A stretch of 64,000 bases of DNA from NCBI GenBank assembly GCA_963745775.1, contig CAVUYY010000008.1, forward strand, positions 434,001 through 498,000, in the 5' to 3' direction. A program made the position numbers and the translations under genes. Each line of letters begins with the position of its first letter. Position 1 is the first letter of the stretch. Under the pieces are notes generated by a model. It was not told the DNA's origin and did not search any database. It was given only the letters and a program-made list of their open reading frames with translations. Source of the DNA: Gaiellasilicea sp963745775 (GTDB lineage: Bacteria > Actinomycetota > Thermoleophilia > Gaiellales > Gaiellaceae). Positions 20,070 to 29,311 of this stretch are shown here, piece after piece.

Positions 20070-21713
20070 ATGCGCCCGACGCGCCTCGCCCTCAGCCTGG
20101 CCTGCGCCGCCCTCGTCGCCGCCCAACCTGCGACCGGCGCGACGATCACGGGCTCGGCGCGCGCGGACGCGCTGAACGGTACGCCGACGGCCGACGCGAT
20201 CCGCGGCAACGGTGGGGACGATCGGCTTGCGGGTCGCGGAGGCGCCGACTTTCTCGAGGGTGGCGCCGGTCGCGACTTCGTCGACGGCGGCGCGGGCGCA
20301 GACCGGATCGGCGTCCATCTCGACGGGGCGCGCGACGACGTGCGCTGCGGCTCCGGGCGTGACGTGGTCGTGGCGGAGCGGATCGACCGGGTGGCGGCCG
20401 ACTGCGAGGTGCTGAGCCTCCAGCTCTCCCGGGACTCGACGGTGAACCCGCAGAGCCAGCACGAGACGCAGGTCGAGCCGGACAGCTTCTCCTTCGGCTC
20501 GACGATCGTCACCCTCTTCCAGTCGGGCCGGAACGAGAGCGGGGGCGCCGCGGCGCACGGCTGGGCGACGTCCACCGACGCCGGCGTCACCTGGCGGTCG
20601 GGATTGCTGCCGGGGCTCGTCGACGAGACGCCGGGCGGCGGCCCGTTCGGCGCCGTCAGCGATCCCGTGGTCGCCTACGACGCCGCGCACCGCGTCTGGC
20701 TCGCCTCGTCACTCGCCGTCGAGACAAGCAACGTGCTCACGATCAACCGCTCCCCCGACGGACGCGCCTGGGAGCAGCCGGTGATCGCGGCGGCCGACGA
20801 AGCAGAGCACTACGACAAGCAATGGCTCGCCTGCGACAACGGCCGCTCGAGCCGCTTCCGCGGTCGCTGCTACCTCGCCTACTACGACGTCGAGGCGAAC
20901 AGGATCGCCGTCCGGCGCTCGACCGACGGGGGACGCACCTGGTCGGCTGCCGTTCCGACACCAGCCGACGGCACGCTGGGCAGCTCGGTCAACGGGGCGT
21001 ATCCGATCGTCCGCCCCGACGGCTCGCTCGTCCTCGCATTCACGATCTCGTCGCTCTTTACGGCGTCGGATCTGAACGAGATCGGCGTGGTTCGCTCGGT
21101 CGACGGCGGCTTGACGTTCACCGGGCCGATCCGACTGGGCAGCTTTCCGGAGGACTCCTTCACCGGCGTCCGCGCGCCACCGCTCGTCACTGGAGACGTC
21201 GACGCACGCGGTCGCGTCTACGTCGCGTGGAGCGACTGCCGCTTCCGCGACGACTGCAGCGGCACCGACATCGTGCTCGCGCGTTCCGACAACGGCGTCA
21301 ACTGGGCCGCTCCGGTTCGCGTCACTGCCGGGGACGTGCTGAGCGACGTCGACCATTTTCTGCCCGGCCTAGCGGTCGATCCCACCTCGTCCGGGGCGAC
21401 CGCACGGGTCGCGCTCGTCCTGCACACGCTGCCCGAGCCGGAGGGATGCGCGCTCGGCGACTGCCCCGGCGTCGACGTCCGGCTGATCCGATCGTCCGAC
21501 GCCGGCCGCACCTGGGGTCGCCCGCAGACTCTGAGCGTCGAGCGGATGCCGATCGGCTGGCTTGCGAATACGGGACTCGGGAGGATGCTCGGCGACTACG
21601 TCTCGACCTCTTGGGTCGGTGGCCGACCGGTGCCCGTCTTCTCGCTCGCGGGTGCCCCGGTGGGTGGCCGCTACCGCCAGGCGATCTTCGCGACCGTCCG
21701 CGGCGCTCCGTAG
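20070..21713 (+). CDS. Secreted RTX-repeat and Asp-box beta-propeller protein
   Basis: A 547-aa exported protein. A signal peptide (residues 1-24) precedes calcium-binding RTX nonapeptides (GGDDRLAGR, GGADFLEGG, GGAGADRIG; about 45-85), then a sialidase-like propeller with Asp boxes STDAGVTW, STDGGRTW, SVDGGLTF, SDNGVNW and SSDAGRTW. Cysteine pairs (e.g. SDCRFRDDC, GCALGDC) suggest disulphides. The sialidase arginine triad was not identified, so enzymatic activity is not claimed. An RTX block at the N-terminus rather than the C-terminus is unusual for type I secreted proteins; export by Sec or Tat is more likely. Confidence 0.75.
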   Translation: MRPTRLALSLACAALVAAQPATGATITGSARADALNGTPTADAIRGNGGDDRLAGRGGADFLEGGAGRDFVDGGAGADRIGVHLDGARDDVRCGSGRDVVVAERIDRVAADCEVLSLQLSRDSTVNPQSQHETQVEPDSFSFGSTIVTLFQSGRNESGGAAAHGWATSTDAGVTWRSGLLPGLVDETPGGGPFGAVSDPVVAYDAAHRVWLASSLAVETSNVLTINRSPDGRAWEQPVIAAADEAEHYDKQWLACDNGRSSRFRGRCYLAYYDVEANRIAVRRSTDGGRTWSAAVPTPADGTLGSSVNGAYPIVRPDGSLVLAFTISSLFTASDLNEIGVVRSVDGGLTFTGPIRLGSFPEDSFTGVRAPPLVTGDVDARGRVYVAWSDCRFRDDCSGTDIVLARSDNGVNWAAPVRVTAGDVLSDVDHFLPGLAVDPTSSGATARVALVLHTLPEPEGCALGDCPGVDVRLIRSSDAGRTWGRPQTLSVERMPIGWLANTGLGRMLGDYVSTSWVGGRPVPVFSLAGAPVGGRYRQAIFATVRGAP

Positions 21714-21714
21714 C

Positions 21715-22092
21715 TCAGGCGGTGGCGGCTTCGAGCTCGACTGCGGGGACGTCGCCCCACAGGTCCTCGAGACGGTAGAACGCGCGCGTCTCCGGCGTGA
21801 AGACGTGGAGGACGACGTCGAGGTAGTCGGCCACGATCCATTCGGCCTCGCGCGTCCCGTCGGTGGCGCGCGGCGTCAGCTTGGCCTCGGCCTTGAGCCG
21901 GCCGTGAACCTCGTCGTAGATCGCCTTCGTCTGGCGGGCGTTCCGGCCAGTTGCGAGTACGAAGAAATCCGTGTAGACGCACACGGGTCGCATGTCGAGG
22001 ATGACGACGTCTTCAGCCAGCTTCTCCGCTGCCAGAGCGGCGATCCGGCGTGCTTGTTCGAGGGAGCTCAGAGCGCTCAGTGTAGCCGTCAC
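21715..22092 (-). CDS. rsfS: Ribosomal silencing factor RsfS
   Basis: A 125-aa RsfS/Iojap protein that binds L14 on the 50S subunit and blocks subunit joining under starvation. Family marks: DVVILDMRPVCVYTDFFVLATGRN, with the shorter marks TDFFV and WIVADYLDVVLHVF, and RAFYRLEDLWGDV. GTG start at 22092 overlaps the nadD stop in GTGA, indicating coupled translation. Last gene of the obg-nadD-rsfS run. Confidence 0.95.
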   Translation of the reverse strand: MTATLSALSSLEQARRIAALAAEKLAEDVVILDMRPVCVYTDFFVLATGRNARQTKAIYDEVHGRLKAEAKLTPRATDGTREAEWIVADYLDVVLHVFTPETRAFYRLEDLWGDVPAVELEAATA

Positions 22093-22628
22093 GCGCGGGT
22101 GTAAAGGCCGCGCGCGGTGATGTAGGCGGCGACGGCGGGTACGACGAATCCGTCAATCGAGCTTCCCTCCCGGACACGCCGGCGGAGCTCCGACGAGGAA
22201 ATGGGATGCTGCTCGAGCTCGAAGACCTCGACTCGCGGCGACGCAATCGGGGGCTCGTTGCCAGGGCGTGCGGCGACGCCGATCCTGGCGAGCTCGAGCA
22301 CGCGCTCGGGCTCCTTCCAGCTCGAAAGCGCTGCGAGCTGATCGGCACCGATCAGGAAGATCGGCTCGGCGTAGCCGTACGCTTCGAGCGCATCGACGGT
22401 GTATGCGTGTTCTTCGAGCTCGACGATCGCGTTCAGGTCGGCAAAGGTCAGCTTCGCGAGCTCCAGCCGATCCTCCGCAGGCGCTTCCGATGGCTTGTGC
22501 GCCGCATCGGCCACGACCGTGACGTGCAGCTCGTCGATTCCGAAGTGGCGGACCGCGGCGCGGGCAAGTGCGAGGTGGCCGAGGTGCGGCGGGTCGAAGC
22601 GTCCTCCGAAGATCCCGACTACTGCCAT
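22089..22628 (-). CDS. nadD: Nicotinate-nucleotide adenylyltransferase
   Basis: A 179-aa enzyme making deamido-NAD from nicotinate mononucleotide and ATP. Nucleotidyltransferase motif GGRFDPPHLGH (usual GGTFDPPHxGH, so Arg replaces Thr), substrate loop ADAAHKPSEAP, FLIGADQL, and the C-terminal ISSSELRRRV. Start ATG at 22628 lies within the 3' end of obg (10-bp overlap). The rest of the NAD pathway is not in the window. Confidence 0.94.
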   Translation of the reverse strand: MAVVGIFGGRFDPPHLGHLALARAAVRHFGIDELHVTVVADAAHKPSEAPAEDRLELAKLTFADLNAIVELEEHAYTVDALEAYGYAEPIFLIGADQLAALSSWKEPERVLELARIGVAARPGNEPPIASPRVEVFELEQHPISSSELRRRVREGSSIDGFVVPAVAAYITARGLYTRA

Positions 22629-23818
22629 TCGAGCGTCTCGTCGGCGAGCTCGACCTCCTGGCCCTTGCGGACGCCGGCGGCTGTCAGCGCTGCCTCCAGC
22701 TCCTCGCCCTGTGGGGTCTCCCCGACGACGCGGAAGCCACGATCGGTGCGGTAGATCCGGTAGGCGCGGCGGGCGGGCGGTTGGGGGCGGTATTCGAGGA
22801 ATTCGGGCAGCTCGGGCGTCTCCTCGCTCGCGGGCGCCGAAGGCTGAACCGGCGGAACAAGCGAGAAGAGTGCCCGTTTCAGCTCGTCGATGCCCTCGCC
22901 CGTTGCAGCGGAGACTCGAAAGACGGCGACGACGCGCTCGGCCTCGACGGTGAAATCGGGCGCCTCGGTCAGCAGGTCGATCTTGTTGAGGACGATCGCC
23001 TGGGGTCGCTCGTCCAGACCGGCTCCGTAGAGCGCAAGCTCGCGCTCGATCGTCCGGAAGCGCTCCTCGACGTCGCCCTCCGAGGAGTCGATCACGTGCA
23101 GGAGGAGCCGCGCGCGCTCGAGGTGGGCGAGAAACTCGTGACCCAGCCCGATTCCCTCGCTCGCCCCCTCGATCAGCCCGGGCACGTCGGCGACGGTGAG
23201 CTGGGCCCCGTCCGGCGACTCGACGGTTCCGAGCACCGGCGCGAGCGTCGTGAACGGGTACTCGGCGACTTTCGGCCTCGCGTTCGAGAGCCGTCGCAGG
23301 AGCGACGACTTGCCGGCGTTCGGGAGCCCGGCCAGGGCCGCGTCGGCGAGCAGCTTCAGGTGGAGCTGGATCTCGGCCTCGCCGGGTGGATCGCCGACCT
23401 CGGCAAAGCGGGGAGTCTGGCGCGTCGGCGTGGCGAAGCGAGCATTGCCGCGACCGCCGTTGCCGCCGCGCGCGAGTACGACCCGCGCCCCAGCCGTCTT
23501 CAGATCGGCGATCAGATTCCCGTCGGGAGTCGAGGCCTGGGTGCCGACGGGCACGTCGAGCACGATGGTCGCCCCGTCGGCGCCATGCTTGCGCGCGCCG
23601 CGGCCGGGCTCGCCGCGACCGGCTTTGAACCTCGTCTTCTGGCGAAACGCCGAGAGATCGCGGAGATCCTTGTTCGCGACGAGGATCACGTCGCCCCCAC
23701 GACCGCCGTCACCCCCGTCCGGGCCGCCCCGCGGCACGTGCTTCTCGCGCCGGAAGCTGAGCCCACCGTCACCGCCGCGACCCGCCAGCACCTCGATGCG
23801 GGCGCGATCGTTGAACAC
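22619..23818 (-). CDS. obg: GTPase Obg (CgtA)
   Basis: A 399-aa ribosome-assembly GTPase with three parts: the glycine-rich Obg fold (GRGGDGG, GGPDGGDGGRGG, RGGNGGRGN), the G domain (G1 GLPNAGKSS, G3 DVPGL, G4 NKID, G5 SAAT), and a C-terminal OCT-like region (about 320-399). GTG start at 23818. Placed directly after rpmA, the order rplU-rpmA-obg conserved in many bacteria, fitting its role in 50S maturation. Confidence 0.96.
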   Translation of the reverse strand: MFNDRARIEVLAGRGGDGGLSFRREKHVPRGGPDGGDGGRGGDVILVANKDLRDLSAFRQKTRFKAGRGEPGRGARKHGADGATIVLDVPVGTQASTPDGNLIADLKTAGARVVLARGGNGGRGNARFATPTRQTPRFAEVGDPPGEAEIQLHLKLLADAALAGLPNAGKSSLLRRLSNARPKVAEYPFTTLAPVLGTVESPDGAQLTVADVPGLIEGASEGIGLGHEFLAHLERARLLLHVIDSSEGDVEERFRTIERELALYGAGLDERPQAIVLNKIDLLTEAPDFTVEAERVVAVFRVSAATGEGIDELKRALFSLVPPVQPSAPASEETPELPEFLEYRPQPPARRAYRIYRTDRGFRVVGETPQGEELEAALTAAGVRKGQEVELADETLEWQ

Positions 23819-23824
23819 GGGGAA

Positions 23825-24100
23825 CTAGCTCGCGTCGACCGAGGCGGGCTCGGCAGCGGCGACCGAGATGAAGCGCTTGTCCCCGCTCGTGCGGAACTCG
23901 ACCGTGCCGGCCTGCGTCGCGAAGATCGTGTGGTCGCGGCCGAGGCCCGTGCCGGGGCCTGGGCGGAAGCGGGTCCCGCGCTGGCGGACGATGATCCCGC
24001 CGGCCTTGATCTCCTGGCCGCCGAACACCTTGACGCCGAGCCGCTGGGAGTTCGAGTCGCGCCCGTTCCGGGAGGAGCCGAGACCCTTCTTGTGCGCCAT
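23825..24100 (-). CDS. rpmA: 50S ribosomal protein L27
   Basis: A 91-aa L27 whose N-terminus MAHKKGLGSSRNGRDS reaches the peptidyl-transferase centre; there is no cleaved Firmicute-type leader before it. Core SQRLGVKVFGGQ and GGIIVRQRGTRFRPG follow. ATG at 24100 is immediately next to the rplU stop. Confidence 0.97.
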   Translation of the reverse strand: MAHKKGLGSSRNGRDSNSQRLGVKVFGGQEIKAGGIIVRQRGTRFRPGPGTGLGRDHTIFATQAGTVEFRTSGDKRFISVAAAEPASVDAS

Positions 24101-24643
24101 CTAGCTCGCCTCCTCCTTCGCCGCGAGTGCGGATTCGATTGCGGCGAGCGCTCCCTTGCGCTTGCCGTGTGCCTGCTCGTAGTCGAGCGCGGCCTCGAGC
24201 ATCGGGCGGTTCCACTCGGCCGAGGCGGTCTTGATCTCGGCCACGGTCAGCTCCTCGTAGCCGGCGGGCATGCCCTTCACGCGCTCGTCGGCCTCTGCCG
24301 GCTCCGAGGCCTTTACGGCCTCACTCTTCTTCGGCTTCGACGCGCCGATCGACTCGATCTGGATCTGCGAGAGGCTCGCGCGGAAGCCGGTGTGCTTCTT
24401 GTAGCCGTTCTTCGGCCGGTACTTGCCGATCCGGATCTTCTCGCCCTTGACGTCGGCGACGACGCGGGCGGTGACCGTCGCGCTCGGCGAGAGGTTCGGC
24501 CCGGCATCGCCCCCACCCGTCAGGAGGACGGTCGGGCTGAACGTCTTGCCCTCACCGTGCGGCAGGCGGTCGACGAGCAGCCGCTCGCCCTCGCGGACGC
24601 GGTACTGCTTGCCACCGACGGAGATGATTGCGTAAGAGCTCAT
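24101..24643 (-). CDS. rplU: 50S ribosomal protein L21 with C-terminal extension
   Basis: Residues 1-100 are ordinary L21 (YAIISVGGKQYRV, then GYKKHTGFRASLSQIQI), but the protein is 180 aa against the usual 100-105. A charged linker (KPKKSEAVKASEPAEADER) leads to a helical module GYEELTVAEIK, WNRPMLEAALDYEQAHGKRK (about residues 128-172). That pattern resembles a small two-helix domain I recall at the ends of other actinobacterial proteins. Its role on the ribosome is unknown; it would sit near the 23S rRNA surface where L21 binds. ATG 24643. Confidence 0.93.
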   Translation of the reverse strand: MSSYAIISVGGKQYRVREGERLLVDRLPHGEGKTFSPTVLLTGGGDAGPNLSPSATVTARVVADVKGEKIRIGKYRPKNGYKKHTGFRASLSQIQIESIGASKPKKSEAVKASEPAEADERVKGMPAGYEELTVAEIKTASAEWNRPMLEAALDYEQAHGKRKGALAAIESALAAKEEAS

Positions 24644-24709
24644 AGGCGTGCGAAACGCGGGCCTGGTGCCCGCGAGTCGAGGATTGTAGCGAACGCTCGG
24701 CTCGCTGTC

Positions 24710-27597
24710 CTAGATCTCGTCACCCCACTCCGACATCGGCACGTAGTCGTCGGAGCCACTCTTGGGCTCGTCGGAGACGGGCTCGGGACGTGACGGCTCG
24801 CTCGCGGGCGCCGCGACGGCAGCGGGCTGCGCGACTTCGTCAGGCTGGGCGGCCTCGTCGGGCTGGGCAGCCTCGGCGGCTTCCGGAGCGTCGCCGTTCC
24901 CGCCGGCCACGACCGGCTTCTTCTTCCGGTTGCGTCCACCGCGCGAGCCTCGCCGGGTCTTCTTCTTGACCGGCTGCTCGCCGTCGACCACCACTTCCCC
25001 ATCGCTCTCCGGGTCGCTTGCGACGGCCTCGACGGGCGCCTCTTCGTCGGTCGCGGGCACCGGCTTGGCGCGGCTGCGTGGCTTCGGCTTGGGAGCCTCG
25101 CCGTCCAAGTCGGAAGCGGGAACATGGATCCGCGGGGTGCGCGAAGTGCGCGCACTCGCAGCGTCGAGCTCGTCGTCAGCGACAACGTCGGCGGGCTCCG
25201 CGGCGTCGGCGAGCCCTCTCGTCCTCGGCGCCCGCGACCGGCTTCTTCTTCCGGTTGCGACCGCCGCGCGAGCCGCGGCGCGTCTTCTTCTTCGCCGGAG
25301 CGGCGCCGTCCGCGGCGACCTCCTGCTGGTCGGCTTCGTCCTCGTCGACGACCGTTTCGGCCTCCGCCTCGGCCGCCTCGACAACCACCTCGGCTTCCTG
25401 CTCCTCGAGCGCAGTCTCCGGCGCATCCTCGGCAACCTTCTTCGACCGCGCCGGCGCTCGAGTCGGCTTCTCGGCCTCGCTCTCGAACGTGATCGCATCC
25501 GGCACCGCCACGCCGCCGGCGAGCAGTGTCGCGTAGGCCGAACCGTCGAGCACGCGCTCGATCCGCACCTTCGCCTTCTTGCCGACGAGCTTCGCGGCGC
25601 CGCCGACGATCACGTCGAGCCCGTCGAGCTTGCCGACGGCGGCGGACGCGTCGTGCAGGCCGAGCTCGACGAGCTTCAGGTCGAGCTCGGAGCCCTCGGC
25701 GACCGGTGCTCGCGGGCTGGATGTCGACGAGCTTGCCTTCCTCCAGCACGGCGAGGTGATCGGCGTGCGCGCCCTCCTTCGGCACGAAGAAGAACCGCTT
25801 CTTCGAGACAGCCTCGATCTCGGCGAGGCGGTTGGCGCCGGAGCCGATCAGGAGCGACGCCGTGCGGCCGCTGACCTCGACCCGGAACGCCTGGGAGCGC
25901 GAGCCCGTGGCGAGCGCGCGCAGGCGCCGCTCGAGGTCCATCGCGGCCGTCGCCTCCGAGACGACGATCCCGTCGCCCTCGCAGGTCGGGCACTTCTTGG
26001 TCAGGATCTCGCGCGGGCCGTCGGTCACGTTCTGGCGCGTCATCTCGACGAGCCCGAGCGGCGAGATCTCGACGACGTAGGTCTTCGTCCGGTCGCGCTC
26101 GAGCTCGTTGCGCAGCGCCTCCTCGACCGTCGCCCGGTTCTTCGGGTTCGCCATGTCGATGAAGTCGATGACGATGATCCCGCCGATGTCGCGCAGACGG
26201 AGCTGGCGGACGACCTCCTTGACCGCCTCGAGGTTGTTCTTCGTGATCGTGTCCTCGAGCCGCGCGCCCGAGCTCTTCGAGCGAGAGCCGACGAAGCGCC
26301 CGGTGTTGACGTCGATCACCGTGAACGCCTCGGCGTAGTCGAAGACGAGATAGCCGCCCGACGGCAGGTCGACGCGGCGGGAGAGCGTGGAGCGGATCTC
26401 CGCGTCGACGCCCGTGCCCTCGAAGAGCGGCGTCTTCTCCTTGTAGCGATGGACGCGCTCGAGCATGTGCGGCGAGGTCTTCTTCAGGTAGCCGACGATC
26501 CGCTTGAAGGTGCGCTCGTGGTCGATCTGGGCGCTGACGAAGTCGCCTGCGAAGAGATCGCGGACGATCCGGAGCGGCAACTCGGCCTCCTGGTAGACGA
26601 GCGCGGGCGCCTTCGAGGACTTCGCCTTCGCCTGAATCGTCTTCCAGAGCCGCTGCAGGAAGACGAGGTCGCGCTCGATGTCCTCGGCGGAGGCGCCTTC
26701 GGCGGCGGTGCGGACGATGATCCCGCCCTCCTTGGCGTCGAGCCCCTTGATGATCTCCTTCAGCCGGGCGCGCTCCGCGTCGTCGAGCCGGCGCGAGACT
26801 CCGAGGCCCTCGCCCTGCGGGACGAAGACGAGGAAGCGTCCGGGCAGCGAGATCTCCGTCGTCAGGCGCGCGCCCTTCGTCTTCATCGGGTCCTTGACCG
26901 CCTGGACGAGGATCTCCTGGCCGCGGGCGATCAGGTCGGTGATCTTCTTGCCGTGGCGCTTGCCCTCGAGCTCGGGGACGACGATCTCGTCGACGTAGAG
27001 GAAGCCGTTCTTCTCGAGGCCGATCTCGACGAATGCGGCCTCCATCCCGGGCAGGACGTTGTCGACGGTGCCGAGGTAGATGTTGCCTGCGATCGAGCGC
27101 TTGTCCGGCCGCTCGAGGTAGACCTCGGCGACGCGGTCGTCCTCGATGATCGCGACGCGCTGCTCGCCGACGTCGACCGAGATCAGGAGCTCGCGCTTGG
27201 CCTTGGGCAGCGGCGCTCGCTTCTGCGGCACGCGGCGGCGGTTGCCCTGCTGGTTGGCGCGGCGTTCCTGCCGCTGGCTGCGCTCGCCCGACTGGCCGCG
27301 CTGCGCCTGCGGCTTGCGCTGCGGCTGCTCGGGTTGCTCGGAGCGGCCGCCTTGTTCGGCCGTCGCCTCTCCCGCGCTCGCCGCGCCGGGCTTCTTCCGG
27401 CCGCGTCCGCCGCGGTTACCCCGGCGGCGCTTTTGCGCCGAACCGGAATCCGTGTCGCTGCCCGTGCCGCCGTTCGCGGCGGCCGGGGTCGAAACCGTGG
27501 CTACCGCCTCAGGCGGTGCCTCCTGCACTGGAGCGGACGCCGTTTCGGCTGCCTTCTGCTCCTCTTGCTTGCGCTTCCGTCGAAACCAGGGTGACAA
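24710..27597 (-). CDS. Ribonuclease E/G
   Basis: Endoribonuclease for mRNA decay and rRNA/tRNA processing. Disordered basic N-terminus (about 130 residues, with KRRRGNRGGRGRKKPG), then the catalytic core: S1 domain (NIYLGTVDNVLPGMEAAFVE), RNase-H-like and DNase I-like parts with metal-binding Asp in VIDVNTG and IVIDFIDM, and the Zn-link KKCPTCEGDG. A TRAM-like region and a long acidic/basic tail follow, with the module KKKTRRGSRGGRNRKKKPV present twice. TTG start at 27597 has GGAGAAG upstream and a stop just before it. Extra bases near 25705 and 25215 break the frame; about 961 aa joined. Confidence 0.93.
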
Positions 27598-27736
27598 ATG
27601 CTTCTCCTAGGGTGGGCGCGCGCAAAGACACGGCCGCGGATGCGGCCGGTCGCGCGCTGCGAGTGATGAAAAACGTAGGCATGGCCTGCGGACAGGCTAG
27701 CAGCCGCATCCGACAGGGCCTGAGAGGCGGGGTTGG
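27598..27736 (-). other. Leader region upstream of RNase E gene
   Basis: About 140 bp between the RNase E start and the upstream small gene. It holds the GGAGAAG ribosome site and GC-rich short repeats (GCGCGCGC, CGGCCGC). RNase E leaders are often structured and autoregulated; I could not define a convincing fold here. Confidence 0.25.
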
Positions 27737-27961
27737 CTACGCGGCCGCCGGGCGCAGGCGGGCGCGCCGGGCACGCACCGCGCGCAGCCGCTGCGAGAGC
27801 CGCGCGAAAGCCCACGGCTCGAGCTCTGCATAGCGCTTCTCGTTCTGGCCGCGGGTCGCCTCGAGGTACTCGAACCAGGCGTCCGCCTCTTCGATCATCA
27901 GCAGCTCCTCTGCGTGCTCGCCAGCTTCGATGTGAGCGCCTGCCGGGTAGTCGCCTGCCAT
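27737..27961 (-). CDS. Hypothetical helical protein, 74 aa
   Basis: Starts MAGDYPAGAHIEAGEHAEE, then a helical stretch ADAWFEYLEATRGQNEKRY and a basic tail ending RARRARLRPAAA. No domain recognised, soluble. ATG at 27961 is preferred over an upstream extension because GGAGGG lies six bases before it. It lies just upstream of the RNase E gene on the same strand and may be cotranscribed. Confidence 0.55.
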   Translation of the reverse strand: MAGDYPAGAHIEAGEHAEELLMIEEADAWFEYLEATRGQNEKRYAELEPWAFARLSQRLRAVRARRARLRPAAA

Positions 27962-28115
27962 GTGCCCTCCCTCCAGCTCGGTTCGTCCGACTCTAGGACC
28001 CCGGCCGGACGGCACGGATTCACGGGCGTTCCCGAGCGTCGGCAGACCTCGAGGCCGGTGTCGAGCCTGCAGGCTTGTTTACGCTGCACATGAATCCTGA
28101 CGAGGAGGCTGCTGG

Positions 28116-28505
28116 ATGTCGGACTACGTCGTCAAGCCGCTCGACGCCGGTACGTGGGACGCATTCGCCCGGCTCGTCGAACGGCACAACGGTGTGTTCG
28201 GGGGTTGCTGGTGCACCTGGTTCCACACCTTCCACGCCGAGAAGACGTTCACTGCCGACGGCAACCGCGCGCTCAAGGAGCGGCTGGTCGCCGAACGGCG
28301 AGCGCACGCAGCGCTCGTGTTCGACGGAGACGAGGCCATCGCCTGGGCTCAGTACGGCCCACCCGACGAGCTACCGAACATCCACCACCGCAAGGAGTAC
28401 GAGCAGACGCTCGACCAACTCCCCGACTACCGGATCACCTGCATCTTCGTCGACAAGAAATACCGCCGCAGAGGAGTCACCGCCGTCGCGCTCACCCGTG
28501 GATGA
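28116..28505 (+). pseudogene. N-terminal fragment of GNAT-type acetyltransferase
   Basis: Reads like the first half of a GNAT-related family with the N-terminal mark WDAFARLVERHNGVFGGCW and the acetyl-CoA loop VDKKYRRRGVTAVAL, then stops four residues later. The family as I recall it continues for about 80 more residues with the second half of the fold. Downstream DNA in any frame does not supply it before the convergent gene at 28538, so the gene is truncated rather than merely frameshifted. ATG 28116 with GAGGAG upstream is intact. Confidence 0.6.
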
Positions 28506-28537
28506 CGAACGATCGCGGGCGGAGCGCGCCCCGCGGC

Positions 28538-29311
28538 TCAGGTCGCCGTGGCCGCGAAATAGTGCCGCGCAGCCTCGCCGATCGCTCGCGTTCCGCCGTA
28601 GGCGACGGCGCCCTTGAGCACCCAGCCCCCGACCGGCACGGTCGCGAGCAGCTGCCGGGCGACGAGCCGAAGGGAGTACCCCGCCGCCACGGTGCCGAGG
28701 ATCTCGGGCAATCGTTCCTGGTCGACGTCCACTCCATGCACGGACGCAAGCCTCAGGACGAGGCGAATCTGATTCAGCGTCAGCACCGGGAAATCGGCCC
28801 CCGGAATGAAGATCGCCACCCCGAGGAGCCCGTTCTTGCGCGAGAACGACTCGATCATGGAGTCGCAGACGGGATCGCGCAGAGCGGGGAGACGCGCCGC
28901 CAGCGGCGTCGCGCGCTGCCCCAGCCGAGCAGCCAGCACACGGGCGATCTTCTCGACCGGAAAGCCGGTGCCGGGTGGACAGTAAACGACGTCCGTTGCC
29001 AGGACGTACGGCACGTCGAACCGTTCCGCGCCGGTCTGGACGGCGACAACGGGGATCCCTGCGCGCTTCGCCGCGCGAAGCGCCTGCTCATCCTCCTCGG
29101 TCGGCCGACCCGCCAGCACCCGGACGAGCGCCGCTGCCCGATCGACGGAGCCGAACGACGCGATCGCACCCGTCGAGCCGCCGCGGCCGAGCTCCTTCGC
29201 GAGCGGCTCGGCGAGCGCGCCCGTGACGAGGAGCGGCCGGTCGTCTGCAAGTGCCGTCCGCGCCTCCTTGACGAGCCCCCACACGGCGAGCGGATGGAGC
29301 TTCTCGGCCAT
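28538..29311 (-). CDS. DUF697-domain protein
   Basis: A 257-aa protein. The C-terminal half (about 130-257) resembles DUF697: MIESFSRKNGLLGVAIFIPG, LTLNQIRLVLRLASVHG and RLLATVPVGGWVLKGAVAYGGTRAIGEAA, with hydrophobic helices that probably insert in the membrane. The N-terminal half is an alpha/beta region (RPLLVTGALAEPLAKEL, VVAVQTGAE). Function unknown. ATG at 29311 overlaps the rodA stop (TAATG), so it is translationally coupled to the cell-elongation operon. Confidence 0.75.
   Translation of the reverse strand: MAEKLHPLAVWGLVKEARTALADDRPLLVTGALAEPLAKELGRGGSTGAIASFGSVDRAAALVRVLAGRPTEEDEQALRAAKRAGIPVVAVQTGAERFDVPYVLATDVVYCPPGTGFPVEKIARVLAARLGQRATPLAARLPALRDPVCDSMIESFSRKNGLLGVAIFIPGADFPVLTLNQIRLVLRLASVHGVDVDQERLPEILGTVAAGYSLRLVARQLLATVPVGGWVLKGAVAYGGTRAIGEAARHYFAATAT

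Noticed and set aside
25579..27594. A 671-codon open frame opposite the RNase E gene
   Set aside because: Shadow of the real gene; the product is Leu/Asp/Arg-rich without motifs, while the minus strand encodes a complete RNase E core.
28006..28115. Regulatory RNA upstream of the GNAT fragment
   Set aside because: No stable hairpin or conserved-looking element found; only a ribosome site before the ATG.
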